Origin: Mactra quadrangularis
Lineage: Eukaryota > Mollusca > Bivalvia > Venerida > Mactridae
Direction of reading: 5' to 3'
Length of the DNA stretch: 64,000 bases
Assembly: GCA_025267735.1 (NCBI GenBank)
Contig: CM046305.1
Location: 37,655,108-37,719,107, forward strand
Below, one piece after another: positions 20,373 through 31,172 of this stretch; position 1 is the stretch's first letter, and each line of letters begins with the position of its first letter. The translations under genes and the position numbers were made by a program. The notes beneath the pieces were generated by a model. It made no database searches. It worked only from the letters and a program-made list of their open reading frames with translations, and was not told where the DNA came from.

Positions 20373-22463
20373 CTGTATAACAGAAAAAAGTATTAATAAG
20401 TATAGTAAAGATAATAAAATTATACAATTGCAGGGTAGATCTATATAGCCAGTTGGTCTTCTTAATGTTAACACACGCCTATTTTCGTTAAAATCTTGCC
20501 GCAGACAAAACATAAGAAAGATTCATAATGTAACTGTCATGTTTCTTTGTCCAAAACTGCTCACATTAGCCAGTGAGCTATAAGTATTTACACTGAATCT
20601 TCTATACAAATTTGTTTCGCTCAATTGTTTGGCGGATGACTTGGAGCTTATTATCAAAACTCATAATCAATATGGAAATCTCGGGAAACAAAAAAACTAT
20701 CTTCCAGTAATATTTCAGTTATATCTCAGCGATCAGTCATTCTTCTCACTGTCTCTAGAGAGGCTCAGGTCTATGGAATCAAACCTTAACCAGTCAACAT
20801 AACTTCGCCAGTTGCTGACGACGTACCCACTTGATACAGCGGTCCTGGCCAGGTTATTGAATTCATAGACTAATAAGCGGGTCAGACTCGCTACCGACTG
20901 AACAAACAAAATGAATGGTTACATTGACCGTGTAATACAAGTATTTTCTACGAAAGAGCGGTAGGGCCATTTCAACTACACGAATTCCCGATTTCATCTT
21001 CATGAATTCACATTTTCAACATACGGAATTCACGAATTCACGATTTCAACTTCACGAATTCACGATTTCAACTTCACGAAGTCAACTTCAGGAAATCAAC
21101 TTCACGAATTCACGATTTCAACTTCACGAATTCACGATTTCAACTTCATGAATTCATGATTTCAACTTAATGAGTTGAAAACGTGAATTCGTGAAGTTGA
21201 ATTCGTGAATTCATGAAGTTGAAATGGCACTATCGGTCTTTCGTAATTTTCACTTACCCAACTTTATCCTCTCTACCCTGTGATGTCAAATTATGAATCC
21301 GTGTACTCATTACACTGAAATACATTAAAAATAGAATGGCTGTTTAAGTTAAGTTCATATAAATAATGTTTAAAATACTTTCATATGTAATTAGACAATT
21401 TCTTCAAGAGAAAATTTCCTTTGATATATGGATGGTCGTATCACCGTGTCGCTTTAAAGTCACTTTGGCATGGTCATTGTGCCGTTGTATAATGACCACA
21501 GAAATTTTTTTACCGAATAAATTTTATAACAGACCGAACATAAACAAATTTTGTATATTTATCGCATCAAAATATGAAAACCATATTAAATCTATTGCTA
21601 CATTCCTTTATCATGCATTTAAATATAGGAAGCAATGCTTAACTCGCATACAAAACTAAGTACCACAATATTATGATAATGTATTAATTATATGTATTAT
21701 ATCACAAATATCATTTTATCTTTAAATGGTACACATGTGTAAATTGTATGTTTATATTATGTAATATTGTAATTTTGTACGGGTCGAAGGCTTTTAAACA
21801 AATAAATATTTGTCATTGTCCTCGTTATTTTACGACTAGATTCCACGAAGGCACGTACAAGTAGATGGTTCTAAACTATAGCTACGGTTGTATCCTAAAA
21901 TCGATATATCGTAAAACCGTATCGCATGTGTCGTAACCTATCGGAAGCCTAAAACCTATACTAAAATCGCGATATTAACTTATCAAAGGGAAACTACTCG
22001 TACAAACATAAGTCTTCCTAAGCCCGAGTATCCGACCTTTTTATGTGTAATAGGTCAGCATTACCTCTCTTAATTTGAAAAGTATTTCTACTGATGCTAT
22101 TTTCATTTACCTTAAAATGATTGACTTATAATTTAAGGGCAAGAATTTAAAAACAAATACATCTCATTTGAATTTCACTTTTGCTAAAATGTATCGCAAC
22201 TACCGTATCACGAATCAAATCGTATCGCAACACGCTTGAAAATACATGTAGCTCTACCTACGAGCCTTGGTTAAACAGTCTGACGGGCTACCGACTGAGC
22301 TAAGCTGGCTGCTTGTCTTGTTTTCTTTTAAGATACTACAAAAATGTTCATACTGCATGTTTCCTTTTTTCAAAAATGCATTAAACAAAGTATTGGTTAT
22401 AATAATAATAATAATACTAATAATGATAATAAAAATAATGATAATAATAATGATGATAACAAC

Positions 22464-22503
<40 letters not shown>

Positions 22504-25500
22504 TTTATTTTGCTTAGTGTACTTGTAGTAAAAATACAAAAACACATATATCACAGACAGCATGCGGTAATTTACTATGACAAGCACACCAACACCAATG
22601 ATAGTACAAAAAGGCCAAGCCCTTATTTCCATTGTAATCTCTAACGAGGGGTTATCAACCTCGAGTTCATATGTTCTGTAGTTGAGAGATTTGTTTGATC
22701 TTGAAATTTGGAATGACATTAATACTATATTAAATAAACCATTATTTACTCTAGTTGCTAACAGTATCAATCATATAAAACAAGGGTGGATCCAGGAATT
22801 TTTTCTGGAAGGGTCCGAACTTTTTCTAGTCGGGTCCAAAATTTGGAACCACAACAACCTGATTATACATTATTTGCAGAAAAATGCAACATATTGAAAG
22901 TAAAAACTACATAACCATTAAATCTATGTTAAGCACCGAGAAAAAATGCTTCATGCTACTTAAAAATGACTTACAGTCAAGAAAAACACTAATAGACAGG
23001 TACGTTTTTGAAATTCTAGGGGAGGTCCGGACCCCATGACCCCCCGCTAGAGCGACCTATGTAAAAACATGTCATTATTATTTACTCTCTAATAAAACCT
23101 TATCCTTTATCTTAAATATTCAGTTATATATTCAAACCGATATGGGGCATTGTTTACATTAAATTGTATACAATAAGTATATTATTTCTATTTCCTGGAT
23201 TTTTGTCTAAAGGTTTAAAGGATCTAAGTGTTCTGTTTGCAATAAGTTTCGAATACACTTATGATATTTCAGTAGGTTCGTATTTTCGATCCTTTCACCG
23301 TTTCTGATGATAAATGCCATGTTAGCACTAATTACGTGCATGTCTCACGGACACAAAAATGCTCTTGTTTCCCGATTTGGAACTTAACGAACGTAGCTTC
23401 TAATGTAGAAATAACCTTTCATTCGTCAAACAGGCTACTGGTCATCAACTTAGCGTTAATAATGTGAAAACCATTAGTGATTGCTACCTTAATAAAGTTG
23501 ATTTTTTCACTACTTTGTATAAATTGAATTGAGTATCAAAATCAATGATTTAGCAAGGAGATCTGTTTACAAGTTTCATATTGGTTGATTAACTCAGACA
23601 TTGAACATCTAGATGTACAGTGCCTCCCAAAAATTCCGGGACAATTTAAGATTTGAGAAAAAATAATCACGCCAGTAATGCTTCTACCTTTTTCAGCCTA
23701 TTCCTATCACCTATAGCGTGAATTGAATGTTGATAAACTAATAAAGTTGATTTTGGAATTTGTCTAGGAACAGTGTGTGGAATCACGTGCTCTGTATGGT
23801 TCCTAACACGACAAAAATGGTGAACAGAGCAACAAAGACAGATGAAAAAGACAAGGTAAATTACTTCCAAGCGTCACCGATTTTTATCAGACCTAGTGCA
23901 GTCCAAGCAGCGCAACTTCTCCCTCAAGCGGTAGTTCTGCCAACCCCAAAACGGTTCTAATTTCTAGATTAGCTCGAGCTTCTTCCAAAATCCTCTCGAC
24001 TCGTTCAAAACCTCGAGATAATCTAGAAGATTAGAACCGTTGTGGGATTGGCAGACCGCACTAATTGTGTGATAAAAATCGGTATCTTATAAAAATGTAT
24101 TTTACCTTGTCTTTTTCATCTAAATTTGTTGATCTGGTCGTCATGTTTGCCGTGTTAGGAACCATATGGGTCACGTGAATCCCCACACTGAGGAAGACAC
24201 CTTGTTCTTTCCATGGGTTAATGTGAATCGGTTAATCCTAAATACAGGTTTTTTTCAAGGTCATTTGGAGACCACTGTATGTTTTATTTAATTGTTCATC
24301 TTGGTATGTGGTCAGTAAATTAAAACAGAGCTAAGTACCATTCGTCGATGAATAATCAGGACCTAGTATAAAATTGACTTTTTACAACGATATACAAAGA
24401 TGAAAACTGAAACGGATAAAGCATTATGACTAGTTGGTTCGTAAAAAGTTTTAATACGGAATATCGGGAGGGTCTTGCAATCGGACTTAACGGTCAACGA
24501 AGTTCAATCTATATAATAAATCCAGGAACGGTGAGAAGATTGACTGACTGTCGTTATATGACCTATACAATTTGTTGCTACGGCGTAAAAACAAACAAAA
24601 TGGTTACATTAAGGCATTGATATCTGCTTTTGTAACAGTTATATTCTATGATGCGTTAACTTAATAATGAAGTCATCTTCCTGAATGACGTATAATTAAC
24701 AGTGATAAAATAAACAATTTACTATAATTAACTTAGTAGTTACAAACTATTGTTCAACTGATTCGTCCATTGATGGGATGATAGCACGAAATTATGAGGC
24801 AATAAAGCCTGTACTTCGTATACGTTCCGGTCTCTTATTGAATTAATCTGGCTTTGACTAAAAGAACTATCTGTATTGATCGAGTATAGTGTTGCCTTTT
24901 ATTGCTTGTGTTGTTCTGTGTTGTTGATGTTGTTTGAATTACTTTTTTTCCAATTAAGAGTCATAACAGTTTATCGAACATTTTTTTTTTCTTGGTCGAG
25001 TTTCATGCCGTTGCAACACATTGTATACGTGAAGGTTGTATTACGGTGGTTGGTTAACCTACTACCGTTCCTGGGGGAGGGGCTAAATCACTGGATTCAG
25101 CTGTTAACCGGTTACTAAGCACAAACATCTGTCAGTGTCTGACAACTGCCCTACATGATTTAAAATGAGTGGTAGAAAGAGTGGCCATAGGAAGTATTTC
25201 ATAACCAAGCTCCAAGTTTGCCCCGCCTAGGAGTCGAACCTCCGATTAGTAGACTTGTGCGCTACCAACTCAGCTGAACGTGCGGGTTATCGAACATTGT
25301 CTTATGGGGTTTAGTATTGCGGCAGTGGTACATGTAGTGTCTGCACATGTAGTTGTTCGGAACCGTGCAAACCGTGGTAGCATTTCAATTAGTACAATTC
25401 TCTTCGCCAACGATGCAATGTTCATAATCTACTATGAGCCGAGAATGAACGCAAATCTAGTCGTTACTTTACATGAGCTTCCTCATGTCAGCCTTCCTTG

Positions 25501-28307
25501 GTCATTCATTGACTGGATAAGAGGGGATCATAGACTATGTCTATGGAGAGGATTAAACGAAAATTTATATAAAAATATAAACATTGTAGAATAAACACAC
25601 CTGTGCACTCTAATATGTTATAATAACAATAATATTTAAAATTATACGCATATTTTATAATATATAATCTTATTAATTATAATATTTACCTTTGAATACA
25701 TTATAATTTTATTCATTTATGTATATAATAATATATACACAGGATTAAAACATTACTTTTATAACACTGTAAAATGTAGTATTTTGTTATGGCACAGGAG
25801 CTTGACATTTTATATCATGCTACGAAAATTCCCCTCTTACATTTATTATATGCAAGAGGGGAATTTTCGTAGCATGATATAAAATGTCAAGCTCCTGTGG
25901 TTATGGAAGTATTCAATTCAGATACAGTCGGCACAATCACGAATCGTCCAACTTCTCAATGATCATTATAATGAAATTTTATTCCTAAGACGATGGCTTT
26001 ACCGACGATTATAAACGAAAACACAAGAGCAATATAAGTAGAAAATTCATTTTAGACAACGAAACCGAAAGCTAACAACTTGAAGAAGCTGAAAATGAAA
26101 GAACCGAAAAACAAATTTTAGCTACTTTCCGTAAATTAAGACATAGCGCATATATATACCATGTAAGCATGAAATAAGGGACTTTAGTCAGTTATTTCTC
26201 CTTGCATACTCTTCAAATAGGTAGGTCCTAATAGTTGGATTACTCGGATTTTACTCTTACTTATCAATGTAAATTTGCCAAAATTAATCTTAAATAACAT
26301 TTTGTTTGTAAATCATTTAATTTGTTTGAAATTACAGCTATGTATTTTATGGGTAAAGAACTATTTAAATTTGGCCACTTCTGTCAATATCTTAATTAAC
26401 AAGAAAGATATTAGATGAAATATTTTGTTATCCTTACAAAGGAATTCAATGATAAAATCCGAGGATTCCTACTGTAAGGACCTACTTACCAGTTGGATTG
26501 CTTCAGATTTTATCAGGAAATAATAACTGACTTAAGTCCCTAATTACTATAGACAATTTCATCGTAAGATATCTCCGAAGTAGTAACGACGCCACGCTTG
26601 TTTTAAGTTAATTATAGACTATATAGTATATATGAAATGAAAGGAAAAAAACATTGAGGTTGCAGACAATCAGGACATTCAGACAGTTTTGGACAACAAA
26701 TTTTCACTCAATGCGTTGTATGCCATAGTTTAACTCATTTATTGAAAGTATTCTAATTTCTAACTATACTCCCATGTAATTTATACAGTTTAACAAATAC
26801 CCGATACAGTAATGTTCCTTTATTAAGACAATTCAATAAATGGTCTTAATAGCGGGACGGTCTAAATAAAGGGACCTTTTATTTTCTTCTCAAAATTACC
26901 ATTTAGATATTAACAATGGTCACAAATTGCATGAATTTGCAATACCAAAAGTGACCATTATGATGAAACCCTACTGTATTTATAAAATAACGTTCAGGCA
27001 TGTCGAAATAGGTCTATGATATTAAATGTCTTTAAAACTTTTTTTAATGACAAATGTCATTTTACTTAAATAATAAAAAAGGCTATTAATGTATTGATCG
27101 TCTTCCATTGTTTAAAAATTGAATATTACCGCACTACTCACCTCGTCAGATTAGATTTCAATCTACTAAAGTACGGATCGTTGTCAGGGACTTTATCTTC
27201 ATATTTTGTATACGATAATGGCCGCCCTACATTTCCAACCGTGTGATAGAACCTGTATCGTTCTATGTACTTCAGATTGTCCTTATAATGATGAAATATC
27301 ACTGGGTCTTTACCCGTGGTTTGAGTCAATCTAGCAAACGAAGCGTCATTATGTCGAGCGTTCTTTCGACGTTTTGCTGTTTTCACTCTGCCTGTTTTCT
27401 TGCTCGTCTCCCAACCACAGAATACATCCTGCTGGGAAGAAACTCTGGTTGCGCAAAAACAAGGCGGAGACGTGTCTCTTTTGGAAACAGAAAGTAAATT
27501 CTTTGTTGATGACGTCACTAAATCTACGTCACAAGTACATTCAACTTTTTCACCGGCAAACAGAATCATTAATGACATTGGTCTACTGTAACAGGAAGCA
27601 CTACTGTTTCTTGAGAATGTAAACCTCTCTTCAGACGACTGAGGGGGCGGGGTTATGACTGGAACATTGAGGTCAGATTCACATTGCCCCGCCCTAATGG
27701 GAGCTAACTCTTCATAACTGTAAGTTTCGGAGTCATTGTCAATTTTTTCATTGTCGTCTGCTGAGGGTACAGTATCTTTATTATGTTTTGCGTCTCCGCC
27801 ATGTTTCTTGTGTCCATGGCGAGCATGATGCGTATGATGATATTTATGAGGTTTCGTCTGATGGTGAGAGTGTGAATGACGTAACTGATGACGTGGCGTA
27901 GTTGTCGTCTGCTCTGTATGAACATGTTCATTACTGTCTCTATGTTTATTATCATCGTGATTTGAGATTCTTGTATGTTTATTGGCTTGATGATAAAACG
28001 ATGACTTGTCTGGCTTAGATTTACTCCGATAAAATCTCTTTGGCTTAGAATGATCAAACAGGCTATTCTTTAACCCTAGAGAGTGTGAAAGACGTTTCTC
28101 AGACTTAATAAGATCTCTGGTGTCACAAGACACTGATCTACGAAAGTTGTCCGCTTCTTCATCACTCGAAGTGTCATCTACCTCGCTGAACCCATCCGGT
28201 AGCAATTCAGCATTGTCCATGCATTCTATTAATGCTTTGATATGATTGGTTACATCCGTCGCGCACGTGACCACAGATTCTGCTTGCGTCATCACAGAGT
28301 CGGGCAT
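19496..28307 (-). CDS. Gene 2: three-exon model, unrecognised 699-residue His-rich protein
   Basis: Exons 27142-28307, 21258-21314 and 19496-20372 join to 2100 nt with consistent phases (2, 2) and canonical GT-AG borders. The ATG at 28307 is preceded 12 nt upstream by an in-frame TAA, so translation plausibly starts here, although the context is weak. Features by residue: 1-45, an amphipathic N-terminus; about 105-180, a histidine/lysine-rich tract (with HHTHHARHGHKKHGG); about 330-385, an aromatic-rich segment (FHHYKDNLKYIERYRFYH) that looks structured; the C-terminal 300 residues are basic, Ser/Arg-rich and disordered-looking, ending KNRRAQSIRS. No signal peptide or membrane segment. I do not recognise the family. 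It lies downstream of the filamin-like gene on the same strand; a shared transcript is unlikely because that gene ends in a stop after a complete repeat. Confidence 0.65.
20373..20942 (-). other. Intron 2 of gene 2, remainder
   Basis: A fragment near 20868-20895 (GGGTCAGACTCGCTACCGAC) resembles a reversed SINE head. Nothing else recognised. Confidence 0.35.
20949..21245. mobile_element. Fold-back minisatellite element, copy 2, inside gene 2 intron
   Basis: Same ends and 21-bp GAATTC-containing units as 15895-16260. ATTTTC occurs at 20943-20948 and 21246-21251, a 6-bp target duplication. The right border is 12 nt from the 5' splice site of the exon ending at 21258. Confidence 0.85.
21258..21314 (-). 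CDS. Gene 2, exon 2 (57 nt)
   Basis: Acceptor ATTTCAG and donor GTAAGTG bound a 57-nt exon. In the phase set by exon 1 it is fully open (V-M-S-T-R-I-H-N-L-T-S-Q-G-R-E-D-K-V) and passes a phase to exon 3 that is also open. A fold-back element lies 12 nt into the following intron. Confidence 0.7.
21315..22254 (-). other. Intron 1 of gene 2, part without clear features
   Basis: Positions about 21880-22245 contain ATCGATATATCG-like and GTATCGCAAC motifs near both ends, reminiscent of a decayed hAT-type MITE, but no border or duplication could be fixed. Confidence 0.35.
22255..22315 (-). mobile_element. SINE head fragment
   Basis: On the minus strand AGCCAGCTTAGCTCAGTCGG resembles the A-box half of a family 1 head; the body is missing. 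Confidence 0.45.
22401..22503. repeat. (AAT)n microsatellite, interrupted
   Basis: About 100 bp of AAT units with a few interruptions, ending in a pure run at about 22465-22503. It adjoins the family G element and probably represents its simple-repeat 3' tail read in reverse. Confidence 0.9.
22504..22650 (-). mobile_element. Retroelement 3' end, family G, copy 1
   Basis: Shares CAAGCCCTTATTTCCATTGT and TATGACAAGCACACCAACAC with copies at 36961-37115 and 38393-38540. All three have the AAT/TTA-rich side at the same left end, consistent with a LINE or SINE 3' tail on the minus strand. Confidence 0.65.
22781..23061 (+). mobile_element. MITE family D, 5-bp target duplication
   Basis: Diverged ends CAAGGGTGGATCCAGG and GCGACCTATG, internal body as in the other family members (AAATCTATGTTAAGCACCGA). 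The flanking TAAAA is duplicated at 22776-22780 and 23062-23066. Confidence 0.8.
23062..23770 (-). other. Gene 2 intron sequence
   Basis: A string at 23619 (ACAGTGCCTCCCAAAAATTC) resembles a Tc1/mariner-type terminus, but no matching partner end was found. Otherwise featureless. Confidence 0.35.
23771..24190. repeat. Large fold-back repeat, about 200-bp arms
   Basis: The left arm (CACGTGCTCTGTATGGTTCC, then GATGAAAAAGACAAGGTAAA) is mirrored by the right arm ending near CCACACTG, with about 10-20% divergence and a small central region. No transposase or coding signal. Confidence 0.75.
24191..24992 (-). other. Gene 2 intron sequence with a SINE fragment
   Basis: Positions 24519-24605 match the 3' part of SINE family 1 (CAGGAACGGTGAGAAGATTG, then TGTTGCTACGGCGTAAAAAC). 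The rest shows nothing recognisable. Confidence 0.5.
24993..25287 (-). mobile_element. tRNA-headed SINE, family 1, reverse
   Basis: Minus-strand head with CGCACGTTCAGCTGAGTTGG and B box GGTTCGACTCCTAGG at the right end; the body runs left to TGTTGCAACGGCATGAAAC. Confidence 0.75.
25288..25785 (-). other. AT-rich gene 2 intron sequence
   Basis: A 104-codon plus-strand frame (25280-25594) starts inside the SINE head and shows no motif, so it is not called. Positions 25610-25780 are very AT-rich. Confidence 0.35.
25793..25899. mobile_element. Perfect 46-bp-arm hairpin element with 7-bp target duplication
   Basis: Arms 25793-25838 and 25854-25899 are perfect inverted complements around a 15-nt loop. 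GTTATGG flanks both sides (25786-25792 and 25900-25906). The identical arms and duplication mark a recent insertion. RNA from it would fold into a long microRNA-precursor-like stem. Confidence 0.9.
26178..26540 (-). mobile_element. MITE family A, full copy, TAA target duplication
   Basis: The ends GGGACTTTAGTCAGTTATT and AATAACTGACTTAAGTCCC are inverted. TAA occurs on both sides. The 363-bp body is non-coding. TWA targets plus GG-starting ends suggest PIF/Harbinger origin (inference). Confidence 0.85.
26541..26804 (-). other. Gene 2 intron, nothing recognised
   Basis: AT-rich, no supportable feature. Confidence 0.4.
26807..26976. mobile_element. Tc1/mariner-type MITE, family F relative
   Basis: Begins CAGTAATGTTCCTTTATTAA, ends AAACCCTACTG, and is flanked by TA on both sides (26805-26806, 26977-26978). 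The inner sequence AATGGTCTTAATAGCGGGAC is the family F signature. Confidence 0.65.
27142..28307 (-). CDS. Gene 2, exon 1
   Basis: Encodes residues 1-388 and leaves AG at a strong donor (GTGAGTAG). It contains an acidic stretch (DDTSSDEEAD, about residue 45), the histidine-rich tract, a Cys-containing middle (FCATRVSSQQDVFCGW) and the aromatic segment. If instead an upstream coding exon exists, acceptors ending CAAG or GCAG lie shortly after the ATG; both would require a phase-1 partner. Confidence 0.65.
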
Positions 28308-28587
28308 AAGGAATGGTTAAATTCCGGTTTTGCAATCGTATATAGAATATAATGATTAATAATTTAACTTTAATATCTCTAACACTCAAATGTTGACCAT
28401 TAAACAATATAATTCCATTGAAACAAACACGTTCCAAATACTTCATATATAGTAAAGAAACCAGTTTACAACATTTTCTCCCTGATTCTTGTCGCAAAGG
28501 TCATTGCCTATGTCCCAATGTCAGCGCCACCATTTTGTATGAAGATCGGGTTACACTTATCCGATGTAAACTTCTCGTTTAACTAAC
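28308..28587 (-). promoter_or_regulatory. Candidate 5' UTR exon of gene 2
   Basis: A minus-strand acceptor-like GTGTTTTTTCAG ends at 28588, and the sequence from 28587 to the ATG could be 5' UTR. It contains several short upstream ATGs. No coding match was found. A transcription start inside this stretch is equally possible. Confidence 0.3.
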
Positions 28588-29846
28588 CTGAAAAAACACA
28601 AGCTTTTGTAAGTACGTTGTAGATCCAATAAATAAAGAAATTTAATTTCCGTCAGAAATTTCGAATAACAACAATAGTGTCAAATCTGATAGAAAATGAA
28701 CTTTAAATTCTCTCACAAGCTTTCTATATTGAACTGCTATGGTAGGCGCAACGTAGCTAACAACAAATAGTCATTGATAGGGGTGATAGTTTCGTCCTAT
28801 AGGGTTAGAACTGATTGTTTCAGATACGACACTTTCTCAATCAAAACGTCACGTGGGCAGTCAATGGAACATTACATGTTTATTGTTTTAATTCAATTTA
28901 TATTGATTACTTGTTAAACAGATAATAAAACATGTTTGAATAAAAGTAACAAAAAACGGGTACGGTTGGTATCTGTTGCAAGAAGTATCGTATTTCTATT
29001 GGACAATAGAAACTGGTTGTTTCAATGAGCTGTTTTGATATTTTAGTCAACAATGACACATTCTATTTGACGTAATACAAAGACTGTGAAAAAAATTTCG
29101 AACGATTTTTGTAGGTGGTTTTTAAATGTGATAAATGAGTAATACCCGTTGTAAATAAAACATGATCAAGTGAATGAAGCATTTGTTTTACATAAATGAT
29201 TGTATTAACCCTTTAACAAGGCCAGAAAACTTCCCCTCACTAATGGAGACAATTTAACATAATTGTCATTTTTTCACGGAAGAGTATAACCGACTTGGTG
29301 TTATTCAAACCCGAACCCCATTTGGTAAACTAAATTTGAAATCCCGACTGACAATCAACTGCGCTTCGAACTAGTATCAGTTAGTTTGAATCTTGTATGA
29401 AAAGAATTATCTGAATTGCTATTTAGGTTATACAATGCACGAGGTATAAACTCCAATCGGACATTGATGGTTATACGGTGCCGTTCAAAAGTTCTTGAAT
29501 AAATCTACTTTAGAGAAAAAATGATCATGTGTTAATAAAACGGATAAATGCTGATTTTAGAGTTTATCTAATTGACTCATTATTTTAATAAGAAAAAGTG
29601 AATCGATGTACCTTAAAAACGAGATTTCTGTTTTAGGACTTTTGATTCGCAATGAGTTAACGTAGATTGGCCAGGAAAACTAACTGATAAGTCGTTTAGC
29701 GGTTAGCATCACATAAAACCCTAAAATATATAAGTGCAATCACATGACTTAAAATACGTTGGTCGATACGCACAGTGTCGTTTTACAGTAAATTAGATCG
29801 GGGAATTGAAAATGATCGTAGTCGGCAGGTGGTCGCTCTGCCCTGC
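28588..29846. other. Intergenic spacer upstream of gene 2
   Basis: No exon or long repeat was recognised. A Tc1-like terminal string (CGGTGCCGTTCAAAAGTTCT) occurs near 29475 without a partner end. Promoter elements for gene 2 might lie here, but none can be pinpointed. Confidence 0.35.
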
Positions 29847-30150
29847 GTTCAGTTACCGCCAACGTTACAAAACGTTCCGTAACGATACATTCGGAATTCC
29901 TCGGCCATTCGCTGCGAATAATCTCGGGCATATTTAGACGCTATTTTGAAACTACCGGTGTTAAAGTAAACAAATATATGATCGTTTAGGCATTGATTGA
30001 TGTTTCGTTTTTAGTCCGTAAATTTTGAAACATCACTCATTGCCTTAACGATCTCATATTTGTGTATTAGATTAGGTTATTCGCAGCGAATGGCCGAGGA
30101 GTTCCGAATGTATCGTTATGTAACGTTCTGTAACGTTTTGTTAATTGAAC
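29847..30150. mobile_element. Fold-back MITE family B, complete copy
   Basis: About 304 bp, inverted throughout: GTTCAGTTACCGCCAACGTT on the left against AACGTTTTGTTAATTGAAC on the right, with the shared arm CGATACATTCGGAATTCCTC. Confidence 0.85.
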
Positions 30151-31165
30151 ACGCTACAGATCAAATGGCCGTTAGCACAGGTTCGACTGTATATTAAATT
30201 TTAACATTTATTTATTATACATAAATGAAAGAAGTATGAATAAACATAAAGTTATAATTATAATAATTACTACATCAACAAAACTTACATGAAACTGTAC
30301 CGCTAAGATATTTATAATAAATCTACAATCCAACGATTGAACAGGAACACGTGAACTTTTTCATAGCTTTTATCTAAAATATAACATGTAAAATATTTGC
30401 TTTAAGATACTTTGTTTTAGCGACAAATTCATATACTCTCATAAGCATATACATGTACATAAATTTACAAAGTAATACACTTTTTATAAATGTTTTGTTA
30501 TTGTGAGTATGAAGTGCTTTTTTATGACTTTATTTTGATTTTAATTATATTCATGATTGTAGTTCAATAGAATGGACTGGCTCTAAAAGTCTCTGAGAGC
30601 CCTCCCGTGGTTAAGAAACTATCAACTATGTTTAAGTGATATAATTACTTTCTACCAAATATATAAAAAACTGTTAAAATATAATTGTTATTAATGGGAT
30701 TGTTTATATCGAAAGTAGCGTGTGTGTACGGTGCATGATCAGGGACATGGATAGAAGATTCCATGTGTATAGTTAATTTTGATTTAACTATCAGTTGTGT
30801 ATACACTAGCCCTGCTGATTTAAATACTCACTACAGTACTCCTGTACTCACTATCGATAAAAATAGATATTTGTAGTTATGTAAGGGGATATCTTTAAAC
30901 TTTTTCATTTGATTAAACGCCTATTTCTATATCACATATTCAATGGCGTTGTACAAAAATGTTATAAAAAAATAAATACATGTAAGTAAAAAACCTTCCA
31001 CCATAAAAACATAATGTATATACAATAACTCAAAACAAAATAAAGAAGCCTTTATAGTTCATATTTTTGGACCTACATCCTTCATAGATCATGATAAGAC
31101 TTAATTTTACATTTTCATCCCTAATTTCTTATTTATTTCTATTTATTTTATATTGAAAATTGGTG
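30151..31165. other. AT-rich spacer, nothing recognised
   Basis: Very AT-rich, with no open frame, splice-bounded exon or repeat border. Confidence 0.45.
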
Positions 31166-31172
31166 TCCTGAA

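Noticed and set aside
22254..22770. Ile- or Tyr-rich open frames on both strands
   Set aside because: They are translations of the AAT microsatellite.
25280..25594. 104-codon open frame
   Set aside because: Starts within a SINE head and has no recognisable motif.
27704..28057. 117-codon frame on the minus strand within gene 2 exon 1
   Set aside because: It is an alternative frame of the His-rich coding region; the used frame continues across both splice junctions.
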